Counted from the first letter of the stretch, positions 51,837-62,094 are shown. The stretch is DNA of 64,000 nt from Kitasatospora phosalacinea (GCF_030268885.1 NZ_BSSA01000023.1:62001-126000), one strand, 5' to 3'. The notes: generated by a model not told the origin, from the sequence alone. Program-made: numbers and translations.

Positions 51837-54800
51837 GCGGTGGCTGCCTCTCGGGAGGGGATGGGGCCGGTCGGGTCGTCGACCGGGGAGTCCGGCCGGG
51901 CGCACAGCTCGCCGAGCAGGGCGACGTAGTCGGCCAGCAGGCGCTCCGCCGTCCCCCGGTCCCACAGGTCGGTCGAGTACTCCAGGAAGGTGCGGTGGCC
52001 GAGCCGGGGGTCGCGGCGCGGGGAGAGCCCGAAGCACAGCTCGGCCCGGGCCACCGCGGGGGCGACGTCCTCCACCTCGACCTCCAGGCCGGGGAGCTCG
52101 ATCTCGGAGTCGGCGTAGTTCTGGAAGGCGAGCATGTACGGCACCCGCTCCGGCACGTCGGTGGCCCCGGCGTCCCGCAGCGCCTGCATGACCTGCGCGG
52201 TCGGCAGGACGTTCGCCATGGTGGCCAGCGCCCCCGCGGAGGTCCGGCGCACCAGCTCGGCGAAGGTCTCCCCGTCCCGGATCCGGACCCGGACCATCAC
52301 CGCCGTGGTCACCAGCGCCACCAGCGACTCGGTCTCCGCCCCCTGCCGGTTCACGTACGGCACGCTCAGCAGGACGTCCCGCTCGCCGGACAGCCGGGCC
52401 AGGTGGAGGCCGAGGGCGGTGGCCGCCACCGCGAACGGCGTCACCCGCTGCGCGGCCGCGAACTCCTCCAGCGCGGCCCGCACCGGGCCGGGGAGGACGC
52501 CGCGCACGGTGTCCCCGTTCCCGCTCGGCGCCTCGGGCCGCGGCCGGTCCGTCGGGACCTCCAGTCGGCACGGCACGCCGTCCAGGTAGTCGACGAAGTG
52601 CGCGGCCCGGCGGGCGTCCGCCCGCGGGTCCCTGGCCGCGGCCTGCCGGCGGGCGTAGTCGGTGGCCTGCAGGCCGGGGGCGGCCAGGGCGTGCGGGCGG
52701 CCCCCGGCCGCGGCCGCGTACAGCTCGGCGAGCTCGGACATCAGCACCGAGTGCGACCAGCCGTCGGTGCTGATGTGGTGCAGCACGAACATCAGCACCC
52801 ACTCGTCCTCGGCCAGCCGCAGCAGCCGCACCCGGGGCAGCGTCGGGCGGTCCAGGTCGAAGGGCTCCTCGGCCAGGTCGCGGCAGACCCGCTCGGCCCG
52901 CTCCGCGCGCCGGCCGGGCTCCAGCCGGGACAGGTCGTCCAGCGGCAGCCGCACCGGGGCGGGCGCCGCCACCTCCTGCCACCACGCGCCGTCCGCGTCC
53001 TGCACGTAGCGGGTGCGCAGCGCGGTGTGCCGGGCCACCAGGTCGGTCAGCGCGGTGCGCAGGGCCTCCGGGTCCAGCGGGCCGGCGAACCTGATCCGGG
53101 TCGGGATGTTCCAGATCTGCGGCTGCGGGACGGAGTGGTGACCGCCGATCATCCGGGCCTGCTGGTCGCTCACCGGGGCCCGGTCGACGGGCGCCGGCTC
53201 CGGAGCGGGTGCCGCCCCGGCGGGGTCGGCGCCGAGCCGGGCGGCCATCGCGGCCAGGGTGGCGTCGGCGAAGAAGTCGGCGAGCGCGATCTCGGCGCCG
53301 AGTTCGTCGCGCACCAGGTTGACCAGCCTGATCGCGCTGATCGAGTCGCCGCCCAGGTCGAAGAAGTCGGCGTCCGCGGCCACCTCGTCGAGCCGCAGCA
53401 CCGCCTTCCACGCCTCCCGCAGCCGCTCCGCCACGGCCGGTCCGGCGGCGGCCGGTCCGTCGGCGGCCGGTCCGGTGGCGGTCGCCGGCCGGTCGGCGCG
53501 GGTGTCCCGGACCAGCCGGGCCCCGTCCACCGTCATCGCGTGCAGGACGCGCTCCAGGTCGGCGAGATAACCGCGGACGGTCCCCGGGTCGAACAGGTCG
53601 GCGTCGTAGCGGATCCGCAGCCGCAGGCCGGAGGCGGTGCGGACGGCCATCAGCGCGAGCTCCAGCGGGGCGGACTCGGTGCCGCCGTCGACCTCCTCGG
53701 CCCGCAGCCCCGGCAGCGCGATCCCGGCCAGCGGGGCGGTGTCCAGGTCCGCCGAGACGGTGACCAGCGGGCGCGGGTTGCCGCGGTCCGGGTTGACCTC
53801 GGCGAGCAGCGCGTCCAGGTCGACGTGCTGGTGGGCGTCGGCCTCGAACAGCACGTCCCTGGTGGCCCGGACCGCGTCCGCCACCGGGGTGTCGTCCCGC
53901 AGCGCGACGCGCAGCGGCAGCAGGGCCACGTGGAACCCGACCGTGTGCGCGGTGTCCGGGGTGCGGCGGCCGAAGGTCGAGCCGACCACGAACTCGTCCC
54001 GGCCGCTGCGCTCGCGCAGCACCAGCTGCCAGGCGGTCAGCAGGGTCGCGAACAGGGTGACGCCCTGTCGGCCGCTCCACTCCTGGACCGCGGCCGTGCG
54101 GTCGCGGTCCAGCCGGGTGTCGACCGCGCCGCCGCGGCCCGCCACCCGGCGGCCCCGCGGCCGGTCGGTCGGCACCGCGAGCACCGGCGGCAGCGGGTCG
54201 AGGTGGCGCCGCCACCACTCCAGGTCCGCGTCGCTGCGGGCCGGTTCGGCCGCGCCGAGCGTGGTCCCGGCCGGGGCCGCGAACACCGCCGGTCGGCCCT
54301 CGACGGCGGCCGTGTAGAACTCCCGGAGGTCGGCGGCGAGGATCCCCGCCGAGTGCCCGTCGGTGACCAGGTGGTGCAGGCCGAACGCCAGCACGTGGTC
54401 GTCGTCCGCCAGGGTCAGCAGCCGCGGCGTGAACAGCGGGCCCTCGGCCACGTCGTACGGCCGGGTGCTCTCCTCGCGCAGCAGGTCCGCGACGGCCCGG
54501 TCCGGGTCCTGGCCGCGGGCGTCGGTCACCCGCAGCCCGCCGTCCCGGTCCGCGGGCGCGGGCCGGACCACCTGGTGGAGCGGCTCCTCCGCGCTGCCGG
54601 GCCGGAACACCGTCCGCAGCCCGGCGTGCCGCTCGACCAGCCCCGCCACCGCGGAGCGCAGCGCCGCCGGGTCCAGGGCGCCGCGCAGCCGCACCGCCTG
54701 CACCTCGTTGTACCCGGCCCGGCCGTCCATCAGCTGGCCGGCCAGCCAGAGCCGCCGCTGCGCGGCGGTCGCCGGGCCCGACGACCCGGCTGCCGCGGCG

Positions 54801-57556
54801 GCCGGTTCGGCGCCGTCCGCCGCGGGCGGTCCGGTCACCGCAGCGGGCGCCGCGGCCCCGTGGTGGCGCTGCCGGAGCGCGTCCAGGCGTTCCAGCCCGG
54901 CCCGCATCAGCTCGCCCGGCATGCCGAAGTCGACCAGGGCGGCGATCTCGTCGACGCCCGCCTCGCGCAGTGCGTCGACCACCGGGGAGCAGGTCTCCAC
55001 CGTGCCGATCAGCGCCCGCTCGTCGCAGTAGCGGTCGTAGGCGCGGCGGAACAGGTAGTCCAGGTCGTCGTCGCTCGCCTCGGCCACCGCCTGCGGCCCG
55101 GCGCCGAACGCCCCCGCCGCCGAGCGCATCTGCAGCGAGGAGCGCAGGTAGCGGCTCATCGGCTCCAGGGCCTGCGCCCGGGCCGTGGCGTGGTCCTCGC
55201 CGAGGTAGGTGTGCAGCAGGACGGTCACCCGGCCGCCGTCCGGGTCGAGTCCCGCCTGCTCGCGGACCTTGCGGTAGTGGCGGATGTTCTCGGCGAGTTC
55301 CGGCACCGTCTGGTTCATCAGGTTGGTGACGACGCCCAGGTCGCGGCGGGCCGCGTCCTCGTACGAGTCGCGGCGGCCCGAGGTGGCCAGGAACATCGGC
55401 GGCAGGTCCTGCACCGGTCGGGGGTGGATCCGCACCTCGACCGGGCGGCCGTCCCCGGTGCGGCGCTCCAGGGCGCCGCCGCGCCACAGCGTGCGGACGT
55501 CCTCCAGGTGGGCGAAGCCGATGGCCTTGCGCTGTTCGAAGCGGTCCGGGTGCAGGGCGAAGTCCTGGGCGTGCCAGCCGGTGGCGCAGCCCAGGCCGAC
55601 CCGGCCGCCGGACAGGTTGTCCACCACCGACCACTCCTCGGCGACCCGGACGGGGTCGTGCAGCGGCAGCACCACCGAGCCGGCGTTCAACCGGATCCGC
55701 CCGGTCTCCCGGGCCAGCGCCGAGGCCAGTACGGACGGGTTGGGGAACAGGCCGCCGAAGGAGTGGAAGTGGCGCTCGGGCACCCAGAGCGAGCTGAACC
55801 CGCGCCGGTCGGCGAACCTGGCGGTCTCCACGATCCGGGCGTACGCCTCCTCGGGCCGCGGTGCGTCCGGACGGTCGCCCGCCGCGTCGGCGGACGGGTA
55901 GTCGCCGAAGAAGTAGACGCCGAAGTCCGGTGCCGGGCGCGGCCGTTCGGGCCACTGTGCGGTCCGGCTGCGGGCCGCGGGCGAGGCGGAAGGGGCGGCG
56001 ACGGGGGTGGCGGTGCGCGGGAAGAAGCCGCCGTCGCGCAGGGCGCGCAGCGAGTCCTTCACCGCGTCCGCGACGCGTTCGACGTCGGCGTCGGTGTGGG
56101 CGGTGGAGAGGTAGAAGCTGCGCCACTCCCACACGTGGATGCCGCGCAGCAGCAGGTGCTGGTAGAGCAGTTCCATGTCGGCCCGGTGGGTGAACCGGAA
56201 CATCGACCCGAAGTGGCTCAGCCGCAGCGGGAACTCCTCGTCCGCGAAGAAGCGGTTGAGGTCGGCGGCGAGGGCGTCCGTGCGGGCGTTGAGCCGCTCC
56301 TGCAGCGCGGGGCCCTCGGCGGTCAGGTGGAGCAGCGACGCCTTGGCCGCCGCCATGGACAGCGGGTGCTGCATGTAGGTGCCGCCGAAGAACGTGGTCT
56401 CGGCCTCGGGGCGGCTGTCGTCGCCGTACCGCCAGAACCCGCCGTCGACGCCGTCCAGGATGTCGGCCCGGCCCGCGACGGCGCCGATCGGGTAGCCGCT
56501 GCCCAGGGCCTTGCCGTAGGTGGCCAGGTCCGGGACGACCCCGAAGTGGTGCTGGGCGCCGCGCGGGTGCGGGCGCAGGCCGGTGAGCATCTCGTCGAAG
56601 AGCAGCACGATGCCGCGGCGGGCGGTCAGTTCGCGCAGGGCGCGCAGGAACGCGACCGGCCGCAGCTCCGGGTTCCGGCACTGGACGGGCTCGACCAGGA
56701 CGGCGGCGAGGGTGTCGCCGAGCCGGTCGATCGTCTCCAGCGCCTCCTGGCTGCCGTACTCCAGGACGATCAGCTCGGACACCGCGCTCTGCGGGATGCC
56801 GCGGGAGACCGGGACCGCGCGGCCGCCGTCCGGGCCGGGGCGGCCCAGCACCGAGTCGATGTGGCCGTGGTACGAGCCGCGGAACATGACGATGCGGTCG
56901 CGCCCGGTGGCGGCCCGGGCCAGCCGGACGGCCGCCGAGTTGGCCTCGGTGCCGGAGTTGGCGAACGCCACCCGCTCCAGGCCGGTCAGGTCCGCGAGCA
57001 GCCGGGCCACCTCGCCGGCCTCGGCCGGACGGGGGCCGAACCGCAGGCCGTCGGCCAGGTGCCTGCGCACCGCCTCGCTGACGAACTCCGGCTCGTGGCC
57101 GAACAGCAGGGCGCCGAAGCCCATGGTGATGTCGGTGTAGTCGTTGCCGTCCAGGTCGGTCAGGTGCGCGCCGCGCGCCGAGGAGGCGGCGAGCGGGTAC
57201 AGCGTCTCCTTGGTGGAGCGCCGGAACCCGACCACCGCGCGGCTGTCGGCGAGCACCGAGCGCTGACGCTGGGCCAGTTCCTTGGAGCGGCGGGTGCGTT
57301 CGACCAGGCGGCGGGCGAGGTCGGCGGCGTGGGCGCGCTGTGCGTGGTCGGCGGTGTCCCCGGCCATCCCGGAGCCCTCCGGGAGGGTCACCCGCGGCCC
57401 GTGCACCACGGGGGCGGCGGGCTCGGCGGCTCCGGTGGCGGGCCCGGCGGCTGCGGCGGCGGAGGGCGCCGTCGTGGCTGCGGCCGTGGCTGCGGCCAGC
57501 TGCGCGGTGAGCTGGCGGGAGAGTGCGGCCGCCCGGTCCGCGGCGGTTGCGGTCAC
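51833..57556 (-). CDS. hybrid aminotransferase - LLM monooxygenase - C - PCP - C megaenzyme
   Basis: 1907 aa, GTG start overlapping the PKS stop (GTGA). Domains in order: a class III aminotransferase (about 90-480; PLP Lys in ATYGKALGSGYPIG); a luciferase-like flavin monooxygenase (about 500-830; starts FGVYFFGDYPSADAAG); condensation domain 1 (about 885-1330; HHLVTDG); a PCP (GGDSISAIRLV); condensation domain 2 (about 1460-1900; HHISTDG) at the C terminus. The aminotransferase turns the PKS beta-ketone into a beta-amine and the monooxygenase can hydroxylate the alpha carbon, as in microsclerodermin/pedein-type pathways. No A domain is present, so loading is in trans. Confidence 0.93.
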   Translation of the reverse strand: MTATAADRAAALSRQLTAQLAAATAAATTAPSAAAAAGPATGAAEPAAPVVHGPRVTLPEGSGMAGDTADHAQRAHAADLARRLVERTRRSKELAQRQRSVLADSRAVVGFRRSTKETLYPLAASSARGAHLTDLDGNDYTDITMGFGALLFGHEPEFVSEAVRRHLADGLRFGPRPAEAGEVARLLADLTGLERVAFANSGTEANSAAVRLARAATGRDRIVMFRGSYHGHIDSVLGRPGPDGGRAVPVSRGIPQSAVSELIVLEYGSQEALETIDRLGDTLAAVLVEPVQCRNPELRPVAFLRALRELTARRGIVLLFDEMLTGLRPHPRGAQHHFGVVPDLATYGKALGSGYPIGAVAGRADILDGVDGGFWRYGDDSRPEAETTFFGGTYMQHPLSMAAAKASLLHLTAEGPALQERLNARTDALAADLNRFFADEEFPLRLSHFGSMFRFTHRADMELLYQHLLLRGIHVWEWRSFYLSTAHTDADVERVADAVKDSLRALRDGGFFPRTATPVAAPSASPAARSRTAQWPERPRPAPDFGVYFFGDYPSADAAGDRPDAPRPEEAYARIVETARFADRRGFSSLWVPERHFHSFGGLFPNPSVLASALARETGRIRLNAGSVVLPLHDPVRVAEEWSVVDNLSGGRVGLGCATGWHAQDFALHPDRFEQRKAIGFAHLEDVRTLWRGGALERRTGDGRPVEVRIHPRPVQDLPPMFLATSGRRDSYEDAARRDLGVVTNLMNQTVPELAENIRHYRKVREQAGLDPDGGRVTVLLHTYLGEDHATARAQALEPMSRYLRSSLQMRSAAGAFGAGPQAVAEASDDDLDYLFRRAYDRYCDERALIGTVETCSPVVDALREAGVDEIAALVDFGMPGELMRAGLERLDALRQRHHGAAAPAAVTGPPAADGAEPAAAAAGSSGPATAAQRRLWLAGQLMDGRAGYNEVQAVRLRGALDPAALRSAVAGLVERHAGLRTVFRPGSAEEPLHQVVRPAPADRDGGLRVTDARGQDPDRAVADLLREESTRPYDVAEGPLFTPRLLTLADDDHVLAFGLHHLVTDGHSAGILAADLREFYTAAVEGRPAVFAAPAGTTLGAAEPARSDADLEWWRRHLDPLPPVLAVPTDRPRGRRVAGRGGAVDTRLDRDRTAAVQEWSGRQGVTLFATLLTAWQLVLRERSGRDEFVVGSTFGRRTPDTAHTVGFHVALLPLRVALRDDTPVADAVRATRDVLFEADAHQHVDLDALLAEVNPDRGNPRPLVTVSADLDTAPLAGIALPGLRAEEVDGGTESAPLELALMAVRTASGLRLRIRYDADLFDPGTVRGYLADLERVLHAMTVDGARLVRDTRADRPATATGPAADGPAAAGPAVAERLREAWKAVLRLDEVAADADFFDLGGDSISAIRLVNLVRDELGAEIALADFFADATLAAMAARLGADPAGAAPAPEPAPVDRAPVSDQQARMIGGHHSVPQPQIWNIPTRIRFAGPLDPEALRTALTDLVARHTALRTRYVQDADGAWWQEVAAPAPVRLPLDDLSRLEPGRRAERAERVCRDLAEEPFDLDRPTLPRVRLLRLAEDEWVLMFVLHHISTDGWSHSVLMSELAELYAAAAGGRPHALAAPGLQATDYARRQAAARDPRADARRAAHFVDYLDGVPCRLEVPTDRPRPEAPSGNGDTVRGVLPGPVRAALEEFAAAQRVTPFAVAATALGLHLARLSGERDVLLSVPYVNRQGAETESLVALVTTAVMVRVRIRDGETFAELVRRTSAGALATMANVLPTAQVMQALRDAGATDVPERVPYMLAFQNYADSEIELPGLEVEVEDVAPAVARAELCFGLSPRRDPRLGHRTFLEYSTDLWDRGTAERLLADYVALLGELCARPDSPVDDPTGPIPSREAATA

Positions 57557-60500
57557 CGGGCGCGCCCGGCGGTGAGCAGGGCCACCGCGTCGGCGAGCTG
57601 GGCCACCATGGCGGACTGGGTCTCGGCCAACAGGTTGACCTGGCGGGCGAGTTCGGCGAGCTCCCGGCGGGTCGGGTCCTCCCCGGCCGGGTCCACCGCG
57701 GGGACGGGAACGGGGACGGGGACGGGAACGGCGGCGGCGGGGGCGGGCAGGGTGTCGGGGGCGGCCCCGGCCCCGGCCGTCCGCCCCGCGATCAGGGCGG
57801 CCACCAGCTCGGGCGTGCCCGCCTCCTCCAGCACCTCGCGGACGGCGATCCGCGTCCCGAACTCGCCCTCCAACTGGCGCAGCATGCCGATCAGTTGGAG
57901 CGAGTCCGCGCCGAGTCCGACGAAGGTCCGGCCGGGCTGGACCTCCTCGGTGCGGTAGCCGAGGTGCTGTGCGGTGAGCTCCAGCACCCGGTCGAGCACG
58001 GCCGATTCGGTCATTGCGTCCTCCTGGGAAAGCACGGGTGTGGGTTCGCGGTCCGTCCAGGGACCGGCCGGGGGTTCGGGTCCGGTCCAGTACGACCGGT
58101 GTTGGAAGGGGTAGGCGGGCAGCGGGACGCGTCGTCCTCCGCCGCCCTCCAGCAGGGCCGCCCAGTCGAGGGCGACGCCCGCGCAGTGCAGGTGGGCCAG
58201 CGCGCTCCACAGTCCGTCGAGCCCGGGGCCGCGGCCCTCGGTGGGGACGCAGAGCGCGTCGGGCGCGGCCCGCCGGACCATGCCGGTGAGCGGGGCGCCG
58301 GGGCCGAGTTCGACCAGCGGGCCGCGGGGGGCGAGGGTGCGCAGGACGGCGTGGAAGTCGGCCGTCCGGCGGGCCTGCCGGACCAGGTGGTCGGCGTCCG
58401 GGAGCCAGCCGGGCGGGTGGGCGGTGCCGTCCAGTCCGCTGACGAACTCCACCTGCACCGGTTCGAACGGCACCTGTTCCGCGACGGCGCGGAACTCCGC
58501 CAGCACCGGGTCGAGCAGCGCGGTGTGGAAGGCCCGGTCGACCGCGAGGAGTTCGCCGTCCAGGCCGTGCGCGGCGAGCCGGTCGCGGACGGCCCCGACC
58601 GCCGCGGGGCGGCCGCCGAGCACGTGGTGGGCGGGGCCGTTGGCCACCGCCAGCTCGACCGGTCCGGCGCCGGACCGGGCGGCTTCGTCGAGGAGTTCGA
58701 GCACCCGGTCGCGCGGGGCGAAGACCGCGAGCATGGCGCCGGGCTCGGTGCGCTGCATCAGCCGGCCGCGGTGGCAGAGCAGCCGTACGCCGTCCTCCGC
58801 GGTCAGGGCGCCCGCGGCGCACAGGGCCGCGTACTCGCCGACGCTGTGTCCGGCGACCGCGGACGGGGTCACGCCGAGGTGCCGCCACAGCCGGGCCTGG
58901 GCGGTCTGGAGGGCGAAGCCGGCCGGCTGGGCGAAGGCGGTGTCCCACTGCCGGGGTCCGGCGCCGTGCAGCAGCCGGTCGAGGAAGTCGCCCTCCCCGG
59001 TCTCCGCGCGGTACGCCTCGGCGCAGGCCCGGAGGGTCTCGGCGACCACCGGGAAGCGGGCGGCGAGTTCGGCGGCCGCGGCGGGGCGGCCGGTGCCCTG
59101 GCCGCTGAACAGGAAGCCGGGGGCGGGGGCGGGGGCCTCGACGGTGCCGGTGCGGTGGCTGCCGGGTCGGCCGGGGGACGCCGGGTCGGCCAGGTAGGCG
59201 TCGAGCGCGGCGGTCAGGCCGTCGGCGGGCGCGGTGAGCACCAGCCGGTGGCGCAGGTGGCGGCGGCCGAGCGCGGCGGTGGCCAGCAGGTCGGCCGGGT
59301 CGGTCCCGGGGTGCCCGGCCAGGTGGGCGCGGTACGCCCGGGCCAGGGCGGTCAGCGCCGCCGGGCTCTGCGCGGACAGCGGCAGCAGGGCGGGCACCGG
59401 GGCGGTCCGGGGGCGGGGGCGGGGCGGGGCGGCGGGCGCCTGTTCGAGGATCACGTGCGCGTTGGTGCCGCCCATGCCGATGGAGTGCACGCCGGCCCGC
59501 CGCGGCCCGTCGGTCCGCCAGGGCGTGGCGCGGGTCGGCAGGACGAACGGGCTGTCCTCGACGCCGAGCAGCGGGTTGGGGTCGCGGAAGTTCACCAGCG
59601 GGGGGATGACGCCGTGCCGCAGCACCAGGACCGCCTTGATCAGTCCGGCCAGTCCGGCGGCGCTGTCCAGGTGCCCGATGGCGGGCTTGGTGGAGCCGAG
59701 CGCGCAGAACGCGGTGCGGTCGGTGTGCCGCCGGAACGCCTCGGTGAGGGCGGCGAACTCGATCGGGTCGCCCTTGTAGGTGCCGGTGCCGTGGGCCTCC
59801 AGGTAGCCGATGGTGTCGGCGGGCACGCCGGCCCGTTCCAGGGCGCCGAGCACCGCGTCGCGCTGTCCGGGCACGCCGGGCGCGGCGAAGCCGCCGCGGT
59901 CGGGTCCGTCGTTGGTGACGGCCGAGCCGAGCAGGACGGCGTGCACGGTGTCCCCGTCGGCGAGCGCCTTCGCCAGCGGCTTGAGCAGGACGGCCGCGAC
60001 CCCGTTGCCGCCGACCGTGCCGTCCGCCGCCGCGTCGAAGGCCCGGACCGCGCCGGTCCTGGAGAGGGTGGACCCCTTGACGTGCAGGTGTCCGGTGACC
60101 TGCGGCAGGTGCAGGGCGGAGGAGCCGACCAGCATCAGGTCGGCGTCGCCGGCCAGCAGCGCCTGGCAGGCCAGGTGCACCGAGACCAGGGCGCTGGAGC
60201 AGGCCGTGGCCACGTTGACCGCGGGGCCGCGCAGGCCGAGCCGGAAGGCGGTCCGGGTGGCGGTGAAGTCCGGGTAGTTGCCGACCTGGACCTGTTTGAC
60301 GGTGGTCCAGTCCCCGTGGCGGACCTCGTCCCCGATGTTCGAGCCGAGGTAGCCGTGCAGCGAGTACAGCCGGTAGCCGGTGCTCGCGTAGACGCCGATC
60401 CGCTCGCCGGAGCCGGCGTAGCCGCCGTCCTCCAGGGCGTGGTGGGCGCACTCCAGGAAGAGCCGCTGCTGCGGGTCGGTGACGGTGGCCTCCCGGCCCG

Positions 60501-60735
60501 TCATCCCGAAGAACTCCGCGTCGAACCCGTCGATCCCGTCGAGCAGGGCGCTCGCCCCGACGTGGTCCGGGTCCAGGTACCGCTCCGCCGGCACGCCCGC
60601 CGCCGCGAACTCGGCCCGGGTGAACGGCCGTACGTGCGAGGTGCCGGACTCGATGTCCTGCCAGTACTGCTCGGGCGTGTCAGCTCCGGGAAACCTCAGC
60701 GCCATCCCGATCACGGCGATCCGCCGGTCCTGCAT
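57553..60735 (-). CDS. type I PKS module KS-AT-ACP with C-terminal docking helix
   Basis: 1060 aa. KS with Cys179 in ATACSSALV, HGTGTYKGDPIE and the second His in GHLDSAAGL; AT with GHSVGEYAAL and a RAFHTALLD motif that fits malonyl-CoA; ACP with GLGADSLQLIG. There is no KR, DH or ER, so the beta-ketone is retained for the next protein's aminotransferase. The last 30 residues form a helix, after a Val-Pro repeat linker, suited to docking with the N-terminal helix of the next protein. ATG 60735 has GGGGAGA before it; the upstream GTG 60759 does not. Confidence 0.93.
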   Translation of the reverse strand: MQDRRIAVIGMALRFPGADTPEQYWQDIESGTSHVRPFTRAEFAAAGVPAERYLDPDHVGASALLDGIDGFDAEFFGMTGREATVTDPQQRLFLECAHHALEDGGYAGSGERIGVYASTGYRLYSLHGYLGSNIGDEVRHGDWTTVKQVQVGNYPDFTATRTAFRLGLRGPAVNVATACSSALVSVHLACQALLAGDADLMLVGSSALHLPQVTGHLHVKGSTLSRTGAVRAFDAAADGTVGGNGVAAVLLKPLAKALADGDTVHAVLLGSAVTNDGPDRGGFAAPGVPGQRDAVLGALERAGVPADTIGYLEAHGTGTYKGDPIEFAALTEAFRRHTDRTAFCALGSTKPAIGHLDSAAGLAGLIKAVLVLRHGVIPPLVNFRDPNPLLGVEDSPFVLPTRATPWRTDGPRRAGVHSIGMGGTNAHVILEQAPAAPPRPRPRTAPVPALLPLSAQSPAALTALARAYRAHLAGHPGTDPADLLATAALGRRHLRHRLVLTAPADGLTAALDAYLADPASPGRPGSHRTGTVEAPAPAPGFLFSGQGTGRPAAAAELAARFPVVAETLRACAEAYRAETGEGDFLDRLLHGAGPRQWDTAFAQPAGFALQTAQARLWRHLGVTPSAVAGHSVGEYAALCAAGALTAEDGVRLLCHRGRLMQRTEPGAMLAVFAPRDRVLELLDEAARSGAGPVELAVANGPAHHVLGGRPAAVGAVRDRLAAHGLDGELLAVDRAFHTALLDPVLAEFRAVAEQVPFEPVQVEFVSGLDGTAHPPGWLPDADHLVRQARRTADFHAVLRTLAPRGPLVELGPGAPLTGMVRRAAPDALCVPTEGRGPGLDGLWSALAHLHCAGVALDWAALLEGGGGRRVPLPAYPFQHRSYWTGPEPPAGPWTDREPTPVLSQEDAMTESAVLDRVLELTAQHLGYRTEEVQPGRTFVGLGADSLQLIGMLRQLEGEFGTRIAVREVLEEAGTPELVAALIAGRTAGAGAAPDTLPAPAAAVPVPVPVPVPAVDPAGEDPTRRELAELARQVNLLAETQSAMVAQLADAVALLTAGRAR

Positions 60736-61987
60736 CGTTCTCCCCCTCGTCGTTCCCACGTGCGGCCGCTCCCTCCGGCCGTCCCCGCTGCCGCAGCACC
60801 CGGGCCACGAAGACCAGGGCGAGCAGGATCGCCGCCCCGTGCGCCACGCCGACCACCGGCAGCGGCGCGAACACCTCCAGCGCGGAGGCGACCGCGATCA
60901 TGCCGACGCCGAAGCCGAGGTTCTCCACCGTCGCGGACAGCCCGAAGGCGTGGGTGCGCAGCGTGCCCGGCAGGGTCTGCAGGTGCGAGGTGTACGAGAC
61001 CTCGGTGAGCCCGTCCGCCGCTCCGGCCAGCAGGGCGATCGGGACGGTCACCGCCCACGGGAACCCGGCGAAGGCCAGGATGAAGGTCGCCGACATCGCG
61101 ATGGTGCCGAGACCGAACCCCAGGGCGCCGACCGGGTCGCCGCCCCGCTTGGCGTACCGCTGCAGGACCTGCTGCACCAGGACGTTGCCCAGGGCCCACA
61201 CGCACCAGAAGACGCTGACGAACACCGCCGGGTGGTCGGTGTCCAGCCCCGTGGAGTACACGGGCAGCGCCGCGTTGTGCGAGGAGGAGCCGAGCGCGTC
61301 GACGCCCCGCAGCAGCACCATCAGGCCGAGCACCGGGGCCGCGGCGAGCGCCGTGACCGCCGCGGGCAGCTTGCGCCGTCCCCCGTCGGCCGTCCGGGCC
61401 GGTGCGCCGTCCTCCCGGCCGGTCGGCGCGAGGGCCGGCAGCAGGGCGACCGTACCGGCGCAGACCAGGAAGGTGGCCATGTCCACCACGAAGGCGGTGG
61501 TGTAGCCGAGCAGCGACACCACCACGCCCGAGGAGGCGAACCCGGCCACCATGGCCATCGAACGCCCGCTGACCATCAGCGAGTTGGCCCAGGTGTGCCG
61601 GCCCTCCTCGACGATCGACGGGATCGAGCTGCGCAGCGCGACGATGAACAGGGTGCCCGCGACGCCGACCACCGCCGACACCGCGAACAGCGCGGGCGTC
61701 CGGAGCCCGGGCGGGGCCAGCACCAGCACCAGCATCGCGGCGGCCTGGGCCAGGTTCGCCCAGAGCATCACGCCCTTGGCGGACCGGCGGGCCAGCAGCG
61801 CGCCCACCACCAGCCCGGCCACGAAGCCCGCCCCGAGCCGCACCGCCATGAACACGCCCACGGCCAGGGCCCGGTCGGTCACCGCGTACACGTAGAGGTT
61901 GAGCGCGACCACGTTGAGGAAGGTCCCGTACGAGGAGATCGCGTACCCGGACACCAGGATCCGGTACCTGCGTTCCCGGTCGGACAT
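60680..61987 (-). CDS. MFS transporter heading the PKS/NRPS operon
   Basis: 435 aa with 12 hydrophobic segments, of the macrolide-efflux (MefA-like) shape: YAISSYGTFLNVVALNLYVYAV as TM1 and a long Pro/Arg-rich cytosolic tail. The tail's coding region overlaps the start of the PKS gene by 56 bp, an unusually long overlap. It is the first gene of the operon and would give self-protection before the megaenzymes are made. Confidence 0.85.
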   Translation of the reverse strand: MSDRERRYRILVSGYAISSYGTFLNVVALNLYVYAVTDRALAVGVFMAVRLGAGFVAGLVVGALLARRSAKGVMLWANLAQAAAMLVLVLAPPGLRTPALFAVSAVVGVAGTLFIVALRSSIPSIVEEGRHTWANSLMVSGRSMAMVAGFASSGVVVSLLGYTTAFVVDMATFLVCAGTVALLPALAPTGREDGAPARTADGGRRKLPAAVTALAAAPVLGLMVLLRGVDALGSSSHNAALPVYSTGLDTDHPAVFVSVFWCVWALGNVLVQQVLQRYAKRGGDPVGALGFGLGTIAMSATFILAFAGFPWAVTVPIALLAGAADGLTEVSYTSHLQTLPGTLRTHAFGLSATVENLGFGVGMIAVASALEVFAPLPVVGVAHGAAILLALVFVARVLRQRGRPEGAAARGNDEGENDAGPADRRDRDGAEVSRS

Positions 61988-62070
61988 CGGTCGACTCCTC
62001 ACGGCCAAGTGGCGGTCCCTGCCCGGCGACCATAGGCACAGGCCCGTCCGTCTGCCCGCCCCCGCCGGGA

Positions 62071-62092
62071 TGCACAGATGTAACCTGCACAG
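62071..62092. promoter_or_regulatory. direct repeat at the divergent promoter
   Basis: TGCACAG is repeated at 62071 and 62086 (15-bp step), immediately before the GTG of the LuxR-type gene in the 107-bp gap to the divergent transporter operon. It might be the site of that regulator controlling both directions. Only two copies, so support is modest. Confidence 0.35.
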
Positions 62093-62094
62093 TT

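Noticed and set aside
51830..57958. A very long plus-strand open frame (over 2000 codons) opposite the aminotransferase/NRPS gene
   Set aside because: Its translation is Gly/Arg/Val/Gln-rich with no domain, while the opposite strand carries a complete chain of known domains. It is the usual open antisense frame of GC-rich DNA.
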